Origin: Udaeobacter sp025935755
GTDB taxonomy: Bacteria; Verrucomicrobiota; Verrucomicrobiia; Chthoniobacterales; UBA10450
Reading direction: 5' to 3'
Length of the DNA: 64,000 bases
Assembly: GCA_036278715.1 (NCBI GenBank)
Contig: DASUKN010000082.1
Location: forward strand, 1 to 64,000
Shown: positions 41,918-49,560 of the stretch, piece by piece
Layout of the letters: the number at the start of each line of letters is the position of its first letter
Numbering within the stretch: the first letter of the stretch is position 1
Notes under the pieces: model-generated
What the model was told of the DNA's origin: nothing
Databases searched by the model: none
The model's input: only the letters and a program-made list of their open reading frames with translations
Made by a program: the position numbers and the translations under genes

Positions 41918-42268
41918 ACAGAATCAACAAAATTAAACAGAATGGTTGCGGACTCTAAAGAATACGATTTGTGCGGGGAAGTAATCGGTGCCGCGATGAG
42001 AGTGCACTCAGCTCTCGGACCAGGATTTCTGGAGTCAGTCTATCAAAATGCGTTGATCTCGGAATTGCAGAAGTTGGCAATGAAGGTTGATGCACAAAAG
42101 CCAATCAGTGTGCACTACGATCGCCAAGTCGTTGGCCTTTTCATCGCTGGCTTACTCGTAAATGAATGCTTGATAGTTGAACTAAAGGCGAAAGTTTCGG
42201 CTGCCGAAACACGAGCAGGTCTTTCTCTGATTTGATCGATTCATTTTGTTAAATTCTGTTCATTCTGT
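41918..42268 (+). mobile_element. Inverted-repeat cassette 2, carrying a truncated GxxExxY gene
   Basis: The left arm (41918-41944, ACAGAATCAACAAAATTAAAC...) and the right arm (42242-42268, CATTTTGTTAAATTCTG...) are inverted copies, about 22 of 27 bases pairing. The left arm begins 7 bases after the cdsA stop and contains the ATG of the enclosed gene; the right arm ends four bases before the dxr ATG. The arms repeat ACAGAAT/ATTCTGT internally. Confidence 0.75.
41942..42235 (+). CDS. GxxExxY family protein, C-terminally truncated
   Basis: A 97-residue member of the GxxExxY family (TIGR04256, a PD-(D/E)XK nuclease-like fold, PF13366). Seen: EVIGAAMRVHSALGPGFLESVYQNAL with the GxxExxY motif, a central strand and VELKAK as the E-x-K catalytic-type pair. 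The usual C-terminal part (QLLNYLKATG, GLLVNFG, KRL), present in the second copy at 49132, is missing: after VELKAKVSAAE the frame ends in TRAGLSLI. It is therefore probably a degraded, inactive copy. It lies inside inverted-repeat cassette 2. Confidence 0.85.
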   Translation: MVADSKEYDLCGEVIGAAMRVHSALGPGFLESVYQNALISELQKLAMKVDAQKPISVHYDRQVVGLFIAGLLVNECLIVELKAKVSAAETRAGLSLI

Positions 42269-42272
42269 CCCA

Positions 42273-43487
42273 ATGAATCGTAAACGCGTCGTTATTCTCG
42301 GGGCGACGGGCTCCATCGGTGAGAGCGCCCTGAAAGTCGCGAGGGATATTCCGGACCGAATGGAGATCGTCGGCCTGGCTGCGAAAAGCAACGCACAAAA
42401 GCTGGCTGCCGCTGCGAATGAAGTCCGGCCAACATCGATTTGTCTGGTCGACGAAAGCCAAGTCGATGTGCTTCGGAGAGCACTCGATTACAAGCCGCGG
42501 ATCCTTTGCGGCGAAGCGGGCCTGCTCGAAATCGCCTGCCTGAGCAATGCAGACATGGTGCTTGTGGCGATCGTCGGCACCGGCGGTTTGCGTCCCGCGC
42601 TCGGGGCCATTCAAGCAGGCAAAGACCTCGCCGTCGCGAGCAAAGAAATTTTAGTCATGGCGGGTGAGATCGTAATGCGTGAAGCGCGCAACAAGAGAGT
42701 GCACGTTTTGCCCGTAGACTCCGAGCACAACGCCATTTTTCAGTGTTTGGTAGCGCAAGCGTCCCCGCTTGCGAAATCTCCCGAGGGCGCAAGCGAGACG
42801 CATACGCCACTTTCGCGCGACGTCCGGCGAATCCTGCTCACGGCGTCCGGCGGGCCCTTTCGCGAAACTTCGCGAAAGGATTTCGATTCGATCACAGTCG
42901 AGGCGGCACTAAAACATCCGACCTGGAACATGGGGCCAAAGATCACCATCGATTCGGCAACGTTGTTCAACAAAGGCCTGGAAATGATCGAGGCGCACTG
43001 GCTTTTTGGCGTGGAGATGCAGCGCGTCGAGGTCGTTATTCATCCGCAAAGCATCGTGCATTCGATGGTCGAGTTCACAGATGGTTCTGTCCTCGCCCAA
43101 CTGAGTTATTCCAACATGTGTTTTCCGATCCAATACGCGGTGACCTGGCCGGATCGCGTCGCGAACTCGTTACCGCCGCTCGATTTTTCGAAGTTGTCGA
43201 AGTTGGAATTTTATATTCCGCGATACGACGATTTCCCGGCTTTGAATCTTGCCCGTCGCGCTGGAGAAGTCGGGGGTACACTGCCCGCGGTGATGAATGC
43301 CGCTAACGAAATCGCGGTCGCGGCGTTTTTGGATCATGAAGTGCGGTTTACAAATATCTGGGACTTAGTGGAACGAGTGATGAACCAACATACGCCCGTT
43401 GCGCACCCCGATCTCGATGCAATATTAGCCGCTGATCAGTGGGCTCGGGCTCAAGCGAGGGAATGCGTTGAAGCGTTGAACGGTTGA
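42273..43487 (+). CDS. dxr: 1-deoxy-D-xylulose 5-phosphate reductoisomerase
   Basis: The second step of the MEP isoprenoid pathway. Start ATG at 42273 (MNRKRVVILGATGSIG), which is the family start; the frame upstream belongs to the cassette arm. Seen: NADPH fold GATGSIGESAL, VASKEILVMAGE, PVDSEHNAIFQCL with metal/substrate residues, LTASGGPFR, HPTWNMGPKITIDSATLFNKGLE in two halves, and PHPQSIVHSM-like sequence (VIHPQSIVHSMVEF). The 404 residues include an in-frame insertion (QASPLAKSPEGASETHTPL) between NAIFQCL and the DVRRILLTASGGPF strand. The frame and all catalytic motifs are intact. Confidence 0.97.
   Translation: MNRKRVVILGATGSIGESALKVARDIPDRMEIVGLAAKSNAQKLAAAANEVRPTSICLVDESQVDVLRRALDYKPRILCGEAGLLEIACLSNADMVLVAIVGTGGLRPALGAIQAGKDLAVASKEILVMAGEIVMREARNKRVHVLPVDSEHNAIFQCLVAQASPLAKSPEGASETHTPLSRDVRRILLTASGGPFRETSRKDFDSITVEAALKHPTWNMGPKITIDSATLFNKGLEMIEAHWLFGVEMQRVEVVIHPQSIVHSMVEFTDGSVLAQLSYSNMCFPIQYAVTWPDRVANSLPPLDFSKLSKLEFYIPRYDDFPALNLARRAGEVGGTLPAVMNAANEIAVAAFLDHEVRFTNIWDLVERVMNQHTPVAHPDLDAILAADQWARAQARECVEALNG
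42750..42818. repeat. In-frame palindromic repeat inside dxr
   Basis: GTAGCGCAAGCGTCCCCG with inverse CGCTTGCG, then GCAAGCGAGACGCATACGCC. The same words occur in inverse order inside mfd at 62167-62192. Translated as VAQASPLAK...ASETHTPL. Confidence 0.8.
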
Positions 43488-43538
43488 AGCGGGAACGCGT
43501 CCAACTGATTACCGTTCACCGATCACTGATCACCAATA

Positions 43539-44954
43539 ATGATTCTTCACGTCGCTCGCGTCATCTTCATTCTGCTCGAGGTTCTCATCCTGTTTAATCT
43601 GCTCATCGTGGTACACGAGCTCGGGCATTTTCTCGCGGCGCGGTGGCGAGGGCTCTATATCGAGAAATTTGGCGTTTGGTTTGGCAAGCCGATCTGGAAG
43701 AAGACAGTTAACGGCGTGCAATATTCGCTCGGGTCGCTGCCGTTCGGAGGGTTTGTGGCGTTGCCGCAACTGGCGCCAATGGACATCATCGAGGGCAAAG
43801 CCGACCTGGACCGGGCGAAACTGCCGAAGATTTCCGCGCTCGACAAGATCATCGTGGCCGTTGCCGGGCCGGTGTTCAGCCTGCTGCTGGCCTTGTTCTT
43901 TGCCGGAATCGTCTGGGCTGTTGGTCATCCCGTGAGCGAAGGCGATTCAACGACTGTAATTGGCTACGTCATGCCGGGATCGCCGGCGGAAAAGGCCGGC
44001 CTGCAACCGGGCGACAGGATTTTATCCGTCGATGGCAAACCGGTCAGGCGTTTCATGGGAATGAACGACAGCATCAGCTGGGACGTCGTGCGAAGCGAGG
44101 GCGACAAGATTGCGGTGAAATTCCAGCGAGACGGCAAGGTACAAACAGTATCGGTCGAACCGTACAAAGCAGAGACCCGCGGCTGGCGAAGGAAAAGTGT
44201 GCGGCAGCTTCTCATCTACCCGGCTGAAACGCCGATTATCGATAAAGTAGAACCAAAAAGTCCTGCGGCAGCAGCCGGATTGCAACCGGGGGATATCATC
44301 CGCGGATTTAACCAAACACCCATCTACAACCCGGTCGCGTTGCTGGAATACGTCAGCAAACATCCAACCGAAGAGCTTTTGCTGCACGTCGAGCGCAAAA
44401 GCTCAAAGCTGGATATCCCGGTAAAACCAACGCCCCTGCCGACCGCGGGTGAAATGAAACCGCGGATCGGAATCCAATGGGACACCAGCGGGATTGTGTC
44501 GATTCAGCATCCGAATCCGATCGAACAGGTTTATAACAGCGTCACGAGCACCTTGAAGACGATCGGCGCGGTCGCGTCACCAAAGTCAGACGTGAAGTTG
44601 CAACATCTAAGCGGCCCGGTTGGAATCGGTCGCATTTACTACCTGCTATTCCAAAGCGAACGCGGCTGGCAATTGGCGCTGTGGTTCAGCGTAATTCTGA
44701 ATGTAAACCTCGCGATCCTGAATTTACTGCCGATTCCGGTCCTTGATGGAGGTCACATTGTTCTGGCGTTGATTGAATCGGTGCGGCGCAAACCGGTGAA
44801 CATCCGCGTGCTGGAAGTGATTCAGACCAGCTGTGCGGTACTGATCATCGGTTACATGCTCTACATCACATTCTTCGACGTGCAGGATTTACCGTTTGTC
44901 CGCAAAAAGCTCGACCAATTCGAAGCGCCCGCAAAAAGCTCGCCAGCACCCTAA
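43539..44954 (+). CDS. rseP: Site-2 protease RseP (RIP metalloprotease)
   Basis: An intramembrane zinc protease of the inner membrane that cuts anti-sigma factors and leftover signal peptides. Seen: metal motif HELGH in helix 1 (about residues 26-30), two PDZ domains (about 130-215, with GSPAEKAGLQPGDRI, and 230-310, with KSPAAAAGLQPGDII), and the second metal motif NLLPIPVLDGGH near the C-terminus. The 471 residues fit the two-PDZ RseP type. Position after dxr is the conserved order. No matching anti-sigma gene is in view. Confidence 0.96.
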   Translation: MILHVARVIFILLEVLILFNLLIVVHELGHFLAARWRGLYIEKFGVWFGKPIWKKTVNGVQYSLGSLPFGGFVALPQLAPMDIIEGKADLDRAKLPKISALDKIIVAVAGPVFSLLLALFFAGIVWAVGHPVSEGDSTTVIGYVMPGSPAEKAGLQPGDRILSVDGKPVRRFMGMNDSISWDVVRSEGDKIAVKFQRDGKVQTVSVEPYKAETRGWRRKSVRQLLIYPAETPIIDKVEPKSPAAAAGLQPGDIIRGFNQTPIYNPVALLEYVSKHPTEELLLHVERKSSKLDIPVKPTPLPTAGEMKPRIGIQWDTSGIVSIQHPNPIEQVYNSVTSTLKTIGAVASPKSDVKLQHLSGPVGIGRIYYLLFQSERGWQLALWFSVILNVNLAILNLLPIPVLDGGHIVLALIESVRRKPVNIRVLEVIQTSCAVLIIGYMLYITFFDVQDLPFVRKKLDQFEAPAKSSPAP

Positions 44955-45002
44955 AACGGCAGCGATTGCGACCCTGGTCGAGTCTTCGTAGATTTCAGCC
45001 TC

Positions 45003-46871
45003 GTGAACTATTGCAGTAATCCCCTCCAGTATCATCGGCGCGCCACACGCGAGGTGAAGGTTGGAAACGTCGGCGTCGGCGGGGACAACCCGATCCGCGT
45101 TCAATCGATGATCACCTGCGACACGATGGATACGCCGGCCTCTATTCAACAAACCATCGAGCTGGCCGAGGCCGGGTGTGAAATTGTCCGGATCACCGCC
45201 CCGACGGTCAAGGATTCGCGCAATCTCGAGCACATCACCAAAGGTTTGCGCGAACGCGGCTGCCACGTGCCGATCGTCGCTGATATCCATTTCAAGCCCG
45301 AGGCAGCGATGGAAGCGGCGAAATGGGTGGACAAAGTGCGGATCAATCCGGGCAACTACGCGGATTCAAAAAAATTCGTGATCCGCGAATACACCGACGA
45401 CCAATACGAAGCGGAGTTAAACCGGATCCGCGAGCGGTTTTCGCCGCTTGTTGAGTTGTGCAAGACGCGCGGAATCGCCATGCGGATTGGAACAAATCAC
45501 GGATCGCTTTCGGATCGTATACTGAATCGTTATGGCGATACGCCTCTCGGCATGGTGGAGAGCGCGCTGGAATTCGCGCGGATCGCGCGCAGCTTCGAAT
45601 ATCACGATTTTATTTTTTCGATGAAGGCCAGCAATCCCAAAGTGATGATTGCTGCCTATCGATTGCTGGTGGCGCGCCTCAATGAACTCGGCCCGGATTG
45701 GAATTATCCGTTGCACCTGGGAGTAACCGAGGCAGGCGAAGGCGAAGATGCACGTATCAAGAGCGCGATCGGAATCGGATCGCTGCTGGCTGATGGCATC
45801 GGCGATACTATCCGCGTATCGCTCACTGAGGACAGCCCTCATGAAATTCCCGTGGCGAAAGCCCTCGTTGAAAACATTTGCAACACCGCAAACCCCAAAC
45901 CGCAAACCTCAAACCTCAAACTTTCCTTTGATCCATTCTCTTATCAGCGCAGGGCGACGCAGACGGTTTCTGTAGCCGGCGGCTTGTCCGCCGTAGCTTC
46001 AGCGAAGGCGGATGATCCGGGCCAACGATTTGATGTGGGCGGCACAGAATTGATTCGCGTTGTGGTGCGACAGACGAACTTCGACAAAATCGAGCACAAG
46101 ATAGACCGAATGGGCGATTACAGGCCCGAGATCGTTTATGAGAATGCAAATATCATCGCGATCGATCCGCGCGATGATCAGGCGGTCGGGAAACTCAATG
46201 CACAGCAAACTCCGCAGTTCGTTACCGTGGCGGACGACATCGAGCTATCTGTGATCGCAGCATATCGTCTGCTCGCAGCGAAGTTGCAGGCGCGCCATCC
46301 GATCTTGCTGAAGGACGTGTTTACTAGCAGGGCGTCTGTGTCAGACGCCGAGCAAAACGATGGCGTTTCACAGAAACGCCCTGCAGAATTTCTCCAGACT
46401 CTGCTCACTGCTTCCACGAACATTGGTTCGCTGCTATGCGACGGCATCGGCGATGCGATTTTGGTGCAGGGCGAGAAGGCGCCGGGACAAGCGCTCCGAT
46501 TGTCGTACAACATCTTGCAGGCCGCCGGCTCGCGCATTTTCAAAACTGATTATGTTGCCTGCCCGTCGTGCGGACGGACGCTTTTCAATCTGCAAACCAC
46601 GACTGCAAAAATTAAAGCAGCCACCCTACACCTGAAGGGCGTGAAGATCGCAATCATGGGATGCATCGTGAACGGTCCGGGTGAAATGGCTGATGCCGAC
46701 TTCGGTTATGTCGGCGGTGCGCCGGGAAAAGTGAATCTCTACGTCGGAAAAACGGCAGTGAAATTCAACATCCCCGAAGCAGAAGCGGTTGATCGCCTCA
46801 AAGACCTGATTCGCGAACACGGGAAGTGGGTCGAGCCTTTGCCCAAGGCCGTGCTGCAATCGATTTCGTAA
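45003..46871 (+). CDS. ispG: 4-hydroxy-3-methylbut-2-enyl diphosphate synthase, three-domain type
   Basis: A late MEP-pathway Fe-S enzyme. The start is GTG (VNYCSNPLQYHRRATREVKVG). Seen: the TIM-barrel part (VQSMITCDTMDT; VADIHFKP; RINPGN; SEGE-like TEAGEGEDAR), a large middle domain, then the cluster domain with CPSCGRTLF and IMGCIVNGPGEMADADFGY (Cys and Glu ligands). The 622 residues match the plant/Chlamydia-type three-domain IspG. Three stretches look inserted in frame: a period-of-nine run (NPKPQTSNLKLS), GGLSAVASAKADDPG, and SRASVSDAEQNDGVSQKRPA. All fall outside the catalytic motifs. Confidence 0.95.
   Translation: MNYCSNPLQYHRRATREVKVGNVGVGGDNPIRVQSMITCDTMDTPASIQQTIELAEAGCEIVRITAPTVKDSRNLEHITKGLRERGCHVPIVADIHFKPEAAMEAAKWVDKVRINPGNYADSKKFVIREYTDDQYEAELNRIRERFSPLVELCKTRGIAMRIGTNHGSLSDRILNRYGDTPLGMVESALEFARIARSFEYHDFIFSMKASNPKVMIAAYRLLVARLNELGPDWNYPLHLGVTEAGEGEDARIKSAIGIGSLLADGIGDTIRVSLTEDSPHEIPVAKALVENICNTANPKPQTSNLKLSFDPFSYQRRATQTVSVAGGLSAVASAKADDPGQRFDVGGTELIRVVVRQTNFDKIEHKIDRMGDYRPEIVYENANIIAIDPRDDQAVGKLNAQQTPQFVTVADDIELSVIAAYRLLAAKLQARHPILLKDVFTSRASVSDAEQNDGVSQKRPAEFLQTLLTASTNIGSLLCDGIGDAILVQGEKAPGQALRLSYNILQAAGSRIFKTDYVACPSCGRTLFNLQTTTAKIKAATLHLKGVKIAIMGCIVNGPGEMADADFGYVGGAPGKVNLYVGKTAVKFNIPEAEAVDRLKDLIREHGKWVEPLPKAVLQSIS
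45897..46020. repeat. Two in-frame repeat insertions in ispG (middle domain)
   Basis: A run AAACCTCAAACCTCAAACT at 45904-45922, read as QTSNLKL, and the element GGCTTGTCCGCCGTAGC...GCGAAGGCGGATGA at 45979-46015, read as GLSAVASAKADD. The latter matches 48389-48418 in the helicase gene. Confidence 0.75.
46325..46385. repeat. In-frame palindromic repeat inside ispG
   Basis: AGGGCGTCTGTGTCAGACGCC, which folds on itself (GGCGTCTG / CAGACGCC), followed by GGCGTTTCACAGAAACGCC, a second hairpin (GGCGTTTC / GAAACGCC). Related to the lysA palindrome (GGGCGTCCGCC). Confidence 0.78.
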
Positions 46872-46991
46872 CCGTCTCCTGCGTGCCCGGCGCATCGGGA
46901 GTTCGGCACATCCAGACAAGTTTGCGCGAACGTTCATGCTGCGGTTTTGTTTCAATCCGCGTTCGGCAATCCGCATTCGGCAATAAATAAA

Positions 46992-49088
46992 ATGTCTCGT
47001 GAATACACGCTCCAACGCGCGCCGGCATCGGCGTCGGTCCACATTGATTACGCCGCTGAGCTGAACGAGCAGCAACTCGCGGCGGTGACTGCTCCGCCGG
47101 GGCCCATTCTGGTAATCGCCGGAGCGGGCTCGGGAAAAACGCGCACCCTTACGTATCGAGTAGCATATCTGCTCGAGAACGGGATCGATCCGCGCAACAT
47201 TCTGCTGCTCACGTTCACGAACAAAGCAGCCCGAGAAATGCTGAACCGGGTCGCGGATCTATTGCCCGTCGATGCGAGCGGGCTCTGGGGCGGGACGTTC
47301 CATTCGGTTGGGAATCGTATTTTGCGCAGACACGGCACAGCGCTCGGTTACTCGAGCGGCTTCACCATCATGGACCGTGAAGATCAAAAAGATTTGATCA
47401 ACACGGTCGTGGCGAGCGCAGGAATTGATCCCAAGGAAATCCGGTTCCCGAAAGGCGATGTGCTCGCTGAAATCTTCAGCTTCGTCGTGAACACAGAGAT
47501 GCCGATGGAGGGATTGCTCGCGGAAAAGTTTCCGTACTTCCTGCCGCTGCTCGACAAAATCCAGGACGTTCGAGACCGATACGAAAAAAAGAAGAAGGCG
47601 ACGAACTCGGTGGATTTTGACGACCTCCTGCAAAAGACGTTGTTGATGATTCAGCAGCACGAGCGGATCGCGGAAATTTATCGGCGCCAGTTTCAATTCA
47701 TCCTGGTAGACGAATACCAGGACACCAATAAAATCCAGGCAGACCTCGTGGACGCGCTGGCGCGTGACCATCGCAATCTCATGGTGGTCGGCGATGACGC
47801 GCAGTCGATCTACTCCTGGCGCGGCGCAAACTTTCAGAACATCCTCGAATTTCCGAAGCGCTATCCGGACGCACAGGTGTTCAAGATTGAAATGAATTAC
47901 CGCAGTGTGCCGGAAATTCTCGAAGTAGCGAACGCAGCGATCGCTTCAAATGTCAGGCAATTCCGGAAACATTTAAACGCGACGCGCGAATCAAAAACGC
48001 TCAGACCGGCTTTGGTCGCGCTCAATGACAGCTCGGAACAGGCGCAGTTTGTCGCCCAACGAATCCTTGAGCTGCGTGATGAAAATGTTGATCTGAACGA
48101 CATCGCGGTCCTTTATCGCGCACATTATCACGCACTCGAACTGCAACTGGAGCTTTCACGCAGGGGCATCCCGTATCAAATCACCAGTGGTATCCGGTTC
48201 TTCGAACAAGCGCACATCAAAGACGTGACGTCATTTATCCGTTTCGTGGCCAATCCGCGCGATGAAGTCGCTTTCAATCGCATGGTGAAATTGCTTCCAG
48301 GAATCGGTAACCGGACTGCGGAAAATCTCTGGCGAGCTTGGGAAAGCAACTTCGTAGCCCAAGGCGACGCTCTAGCCGCGGGCGACTCGTCCGCAGTAAC
48401 CGAGGCGAAGGCGAATGAGCGCGGCTCTGAAGCTGAATCACTACCAGCCGCAGGCAACGTTCGCGGTTACAGCTACAGCGAACGCCTTCTCGCAATGAAC
48501 GTTCCGGCAAAATCAAAGAAAATGTGGAGCCAGCTGGCGCACACACTTGATGAAATCGCGCCGGGTGGCGAACCGGCTTCCCCGTCGGAAATGATCACCT
48601 CAGTTGTAGAAGCGATTTACGATGATTATGCGAAAGTGAATTTTCCGAATTACCAACTCCGCCGTGAAGATCTCGACCAGCTCGCAGCATTCGCGCGCCA
48701 GTTCAAAGACGTAGACGAATTCCTGTCGCAACTGGCATTGATCAGCAATGTCGACGCGGAAGCCGCGCCAGCACAGACCAACGAGAAAGAAGCGGTCAAT
48801 CTCTCCAGCGTCCATCAGGCCAAAGGTCTCGAGTTTCATACCGTCTTCGTGATTTGGCTGAGTGAAGGCATGTTCCCCAGCAGTCGCTCGCTCGATACCC
48901 GCGACGCGTTGGAGGAGGAACGGCGCCTGTTTTACGTGGCGGTTACACGCGCGCGTGACGAACTTTATCTCACGTATCCACACATGCGCCTGAGCGGCGG
49001 TTACGGCGATGTCTTCCAGCGGCCGTCCCGTTTTTTGCAAGAGATTCCAAACGAGCTCATCGAAGACTGGCAGGTCCGACGAGGATAA
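46992..49088 (+). CDS. UvrD/PcrA-family ATP-dependent DNA helicase
   Basis: A superfamily 1 3'-5' helicase for repair and replication-fork clearing. The ATG at 46992 (MSREYTLQRAP) is chosen; the frame upstream is a run of TTCGGCAATCCGC units. Seen: Q-motif LNEQQLAAV, Walker A AGAGSGKT, motif Ia LTFTNKAAREM, motif II VDEYQDTN, motif III GDDAQSIYSWRGA, motif IV NYRS, motif V VHQAKGLEF and motif VI YVAVTRARDEL. The 698 residues are normal. One in-frame insertion of about 37 residues (VAQGDALAAGDSSAVTE...LPAAG, 48354-48465) lies in the 2B domain. UvrD against PcrA cannot be settled by eye. Confidence 0.94.
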   Translation: MSREYTLQRAPASASVHIDYAAELNEQQLAAVTAPPGPILVIAGAGSGKTRTLTYRVAYLLENGIDPRNILLLTFTNKAAREMLNRVADLLPVDASGLWGGTFHSVGNRILRRHGTALGYSSGFTIMDREDQKDLINTVVASAGIDPKEIRFPKGDVLAEIFSFVVNTEMPMEGLLAEKFPYFLPLLDKIQDVRDRYEKKKKATNSVDFDDLLQKTLLMIQQHERIAEIYRRQFQFILVDEYQDTNKIQADLVDALARDHRNLMVVGDDAQSIYSWRGANFQNILEFPKRYPDAQVFKIEMNYRSVPEILEVANAAIASNVRQFRKHLNATRESKTLRPALVALNDSSEQAQFVAQRILELRDENVDLNDIAVLYRAHYHALELQLELSRRGIPYQITSGIRFFEQAHIKDVTSFIRFVANPRDEVAFNRMVKLLPGIGNRTAENLWRAWESNFVAQGDALAAGDSSAVTEAKANERGSEAESLPAAGNVRGYSYSERLLAMNVPAKSKKMWSQLAHTLDEIAPGGEPASPSEMITSVVEAIYDDYAKVNFPNYQLRREDLDQLAAFARQFKDVDEFLSQLALISNVDAEAAPAQTNEKEAVNLSSVHQAKGLEFHTVFVIWLSEGMFPSSRSLDTRDALEEERRLFYVAVTRARDELYLTYPHMRLSGGYGDVFQRPSRFLQEIPNELIEDWQVRRG
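48354..48465. repeat. In-frame repeat insertion in the helicase gene
   Basis: The centre GACTCGTCCGCAGTAACC...GCGAAGGCGAATGAG matches GGCTTGTCCGCCGTAGC...GCGAAGGCGGATGA of ispG at 45979. It is read as GDSSAVTEAKANE here and as GLSAVASAKADD there, so the reading frame relative to the element is the same in both genes. Confidence 0.75.
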
Positions 49089-49095
49089 TCTCTGG

Positions 49096-49558
49096 AGCCA
49101 CGATTAACACGGATGAAACACGGGTAAGCACATGCTTGAGATTGATGGTTCGGAAAAGGGAAAGCTTCTGCACGAAGAAACCACCAGCAAGATCATTGGC
49201 TCTGCATTCGAAGTGCATGATCAGCTCGGCTACGGATTTCTTGAACGCGTTTATCAGCGCGCACGGCTGGTGGAGTTGCTTCGTCGCGGCGCAACCGCAG
49301 AACTCGAGAAGCGCATTCAGGTACGCTACAAAGGGGCCGTGGTCGGCGATTACGATATCGGTGTTCTCGTCGACAACTGTGTCGCTGTTGAAGTCAAAGT
49401 CGCGCCGCAATATGACAAGCGCGGTGAAGCGCAGTTATTGAACGAGCTAAAAGCCACGGGCCTGAAGGTCGGGTTACTGGTGAATTTCGGCCGAACAAAA
49501 GTCGAGTACAAACGCCTGGTCTTCTAAATCCGTGTTTCATCCGTGTTCGTCCGTGGCT
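49096..49558 (+). mobile_element. Inverted-repeat cassette 3, carrying a complete GxxExxY gene
   Basis: The left arm (49096-49123, AGCCACGATTAACACGG...) and the right arm (49530-49558, CCGTGTTTCATCCGTG...GGCT) pair over about 25 of 28 bases, 18 of them uninterrupted. The left arm starts seven bases after the helicase stop; the right arm ends two bases before the malQ ATG. The arms repeat CCGTGTT(C/T) with a period of about ten bases. Confidence 0.78.
49132..49527 (+). CDS. GxxExxY family protein (complete)
   Basis: A 131-residue protein of the GxxExxY family (TIGR04256; PD-(D/E)XK nuclease-like fold). Seen: ETTSKIIGSAFEVHDQLGYGF then LERVYQ, giving the GxxExxY motif; a central DNCVAVEVKV strand with the E-x-K pair typical of nuclease active sites; and the family end QLLNELKATGLKVGLLVNFG and VEYKRLVF. 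It is intact, unlike the copy at 41942. It lies in cassette 3 between helicase and malQ. The family has no proven biological role; nuclease activity is inferred from fold. Confidence 0.9.
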   Translation: MLEIDGSEKGKLLHEETTSKIIGSAFEVHDQLGYGFLERVYQRARLVELLRRGATAELEKRIQVRYKGAVVGDYDIGVLVDNCVAVEVKVAPQYDKRGEAQLLNELKATGLKVGLLVNFGRTKVEYKRLVF

Positions 49559-49560
49559 AA

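Noticed and set aside
49530..49558. Right arm of cassette 3 as a simple terminator for the helicase operon
   Set aside because: No T run follows, and its partner arm lies 400 bases upstream on the other side of an ORF; a local hairpin does not form from one arm alone.
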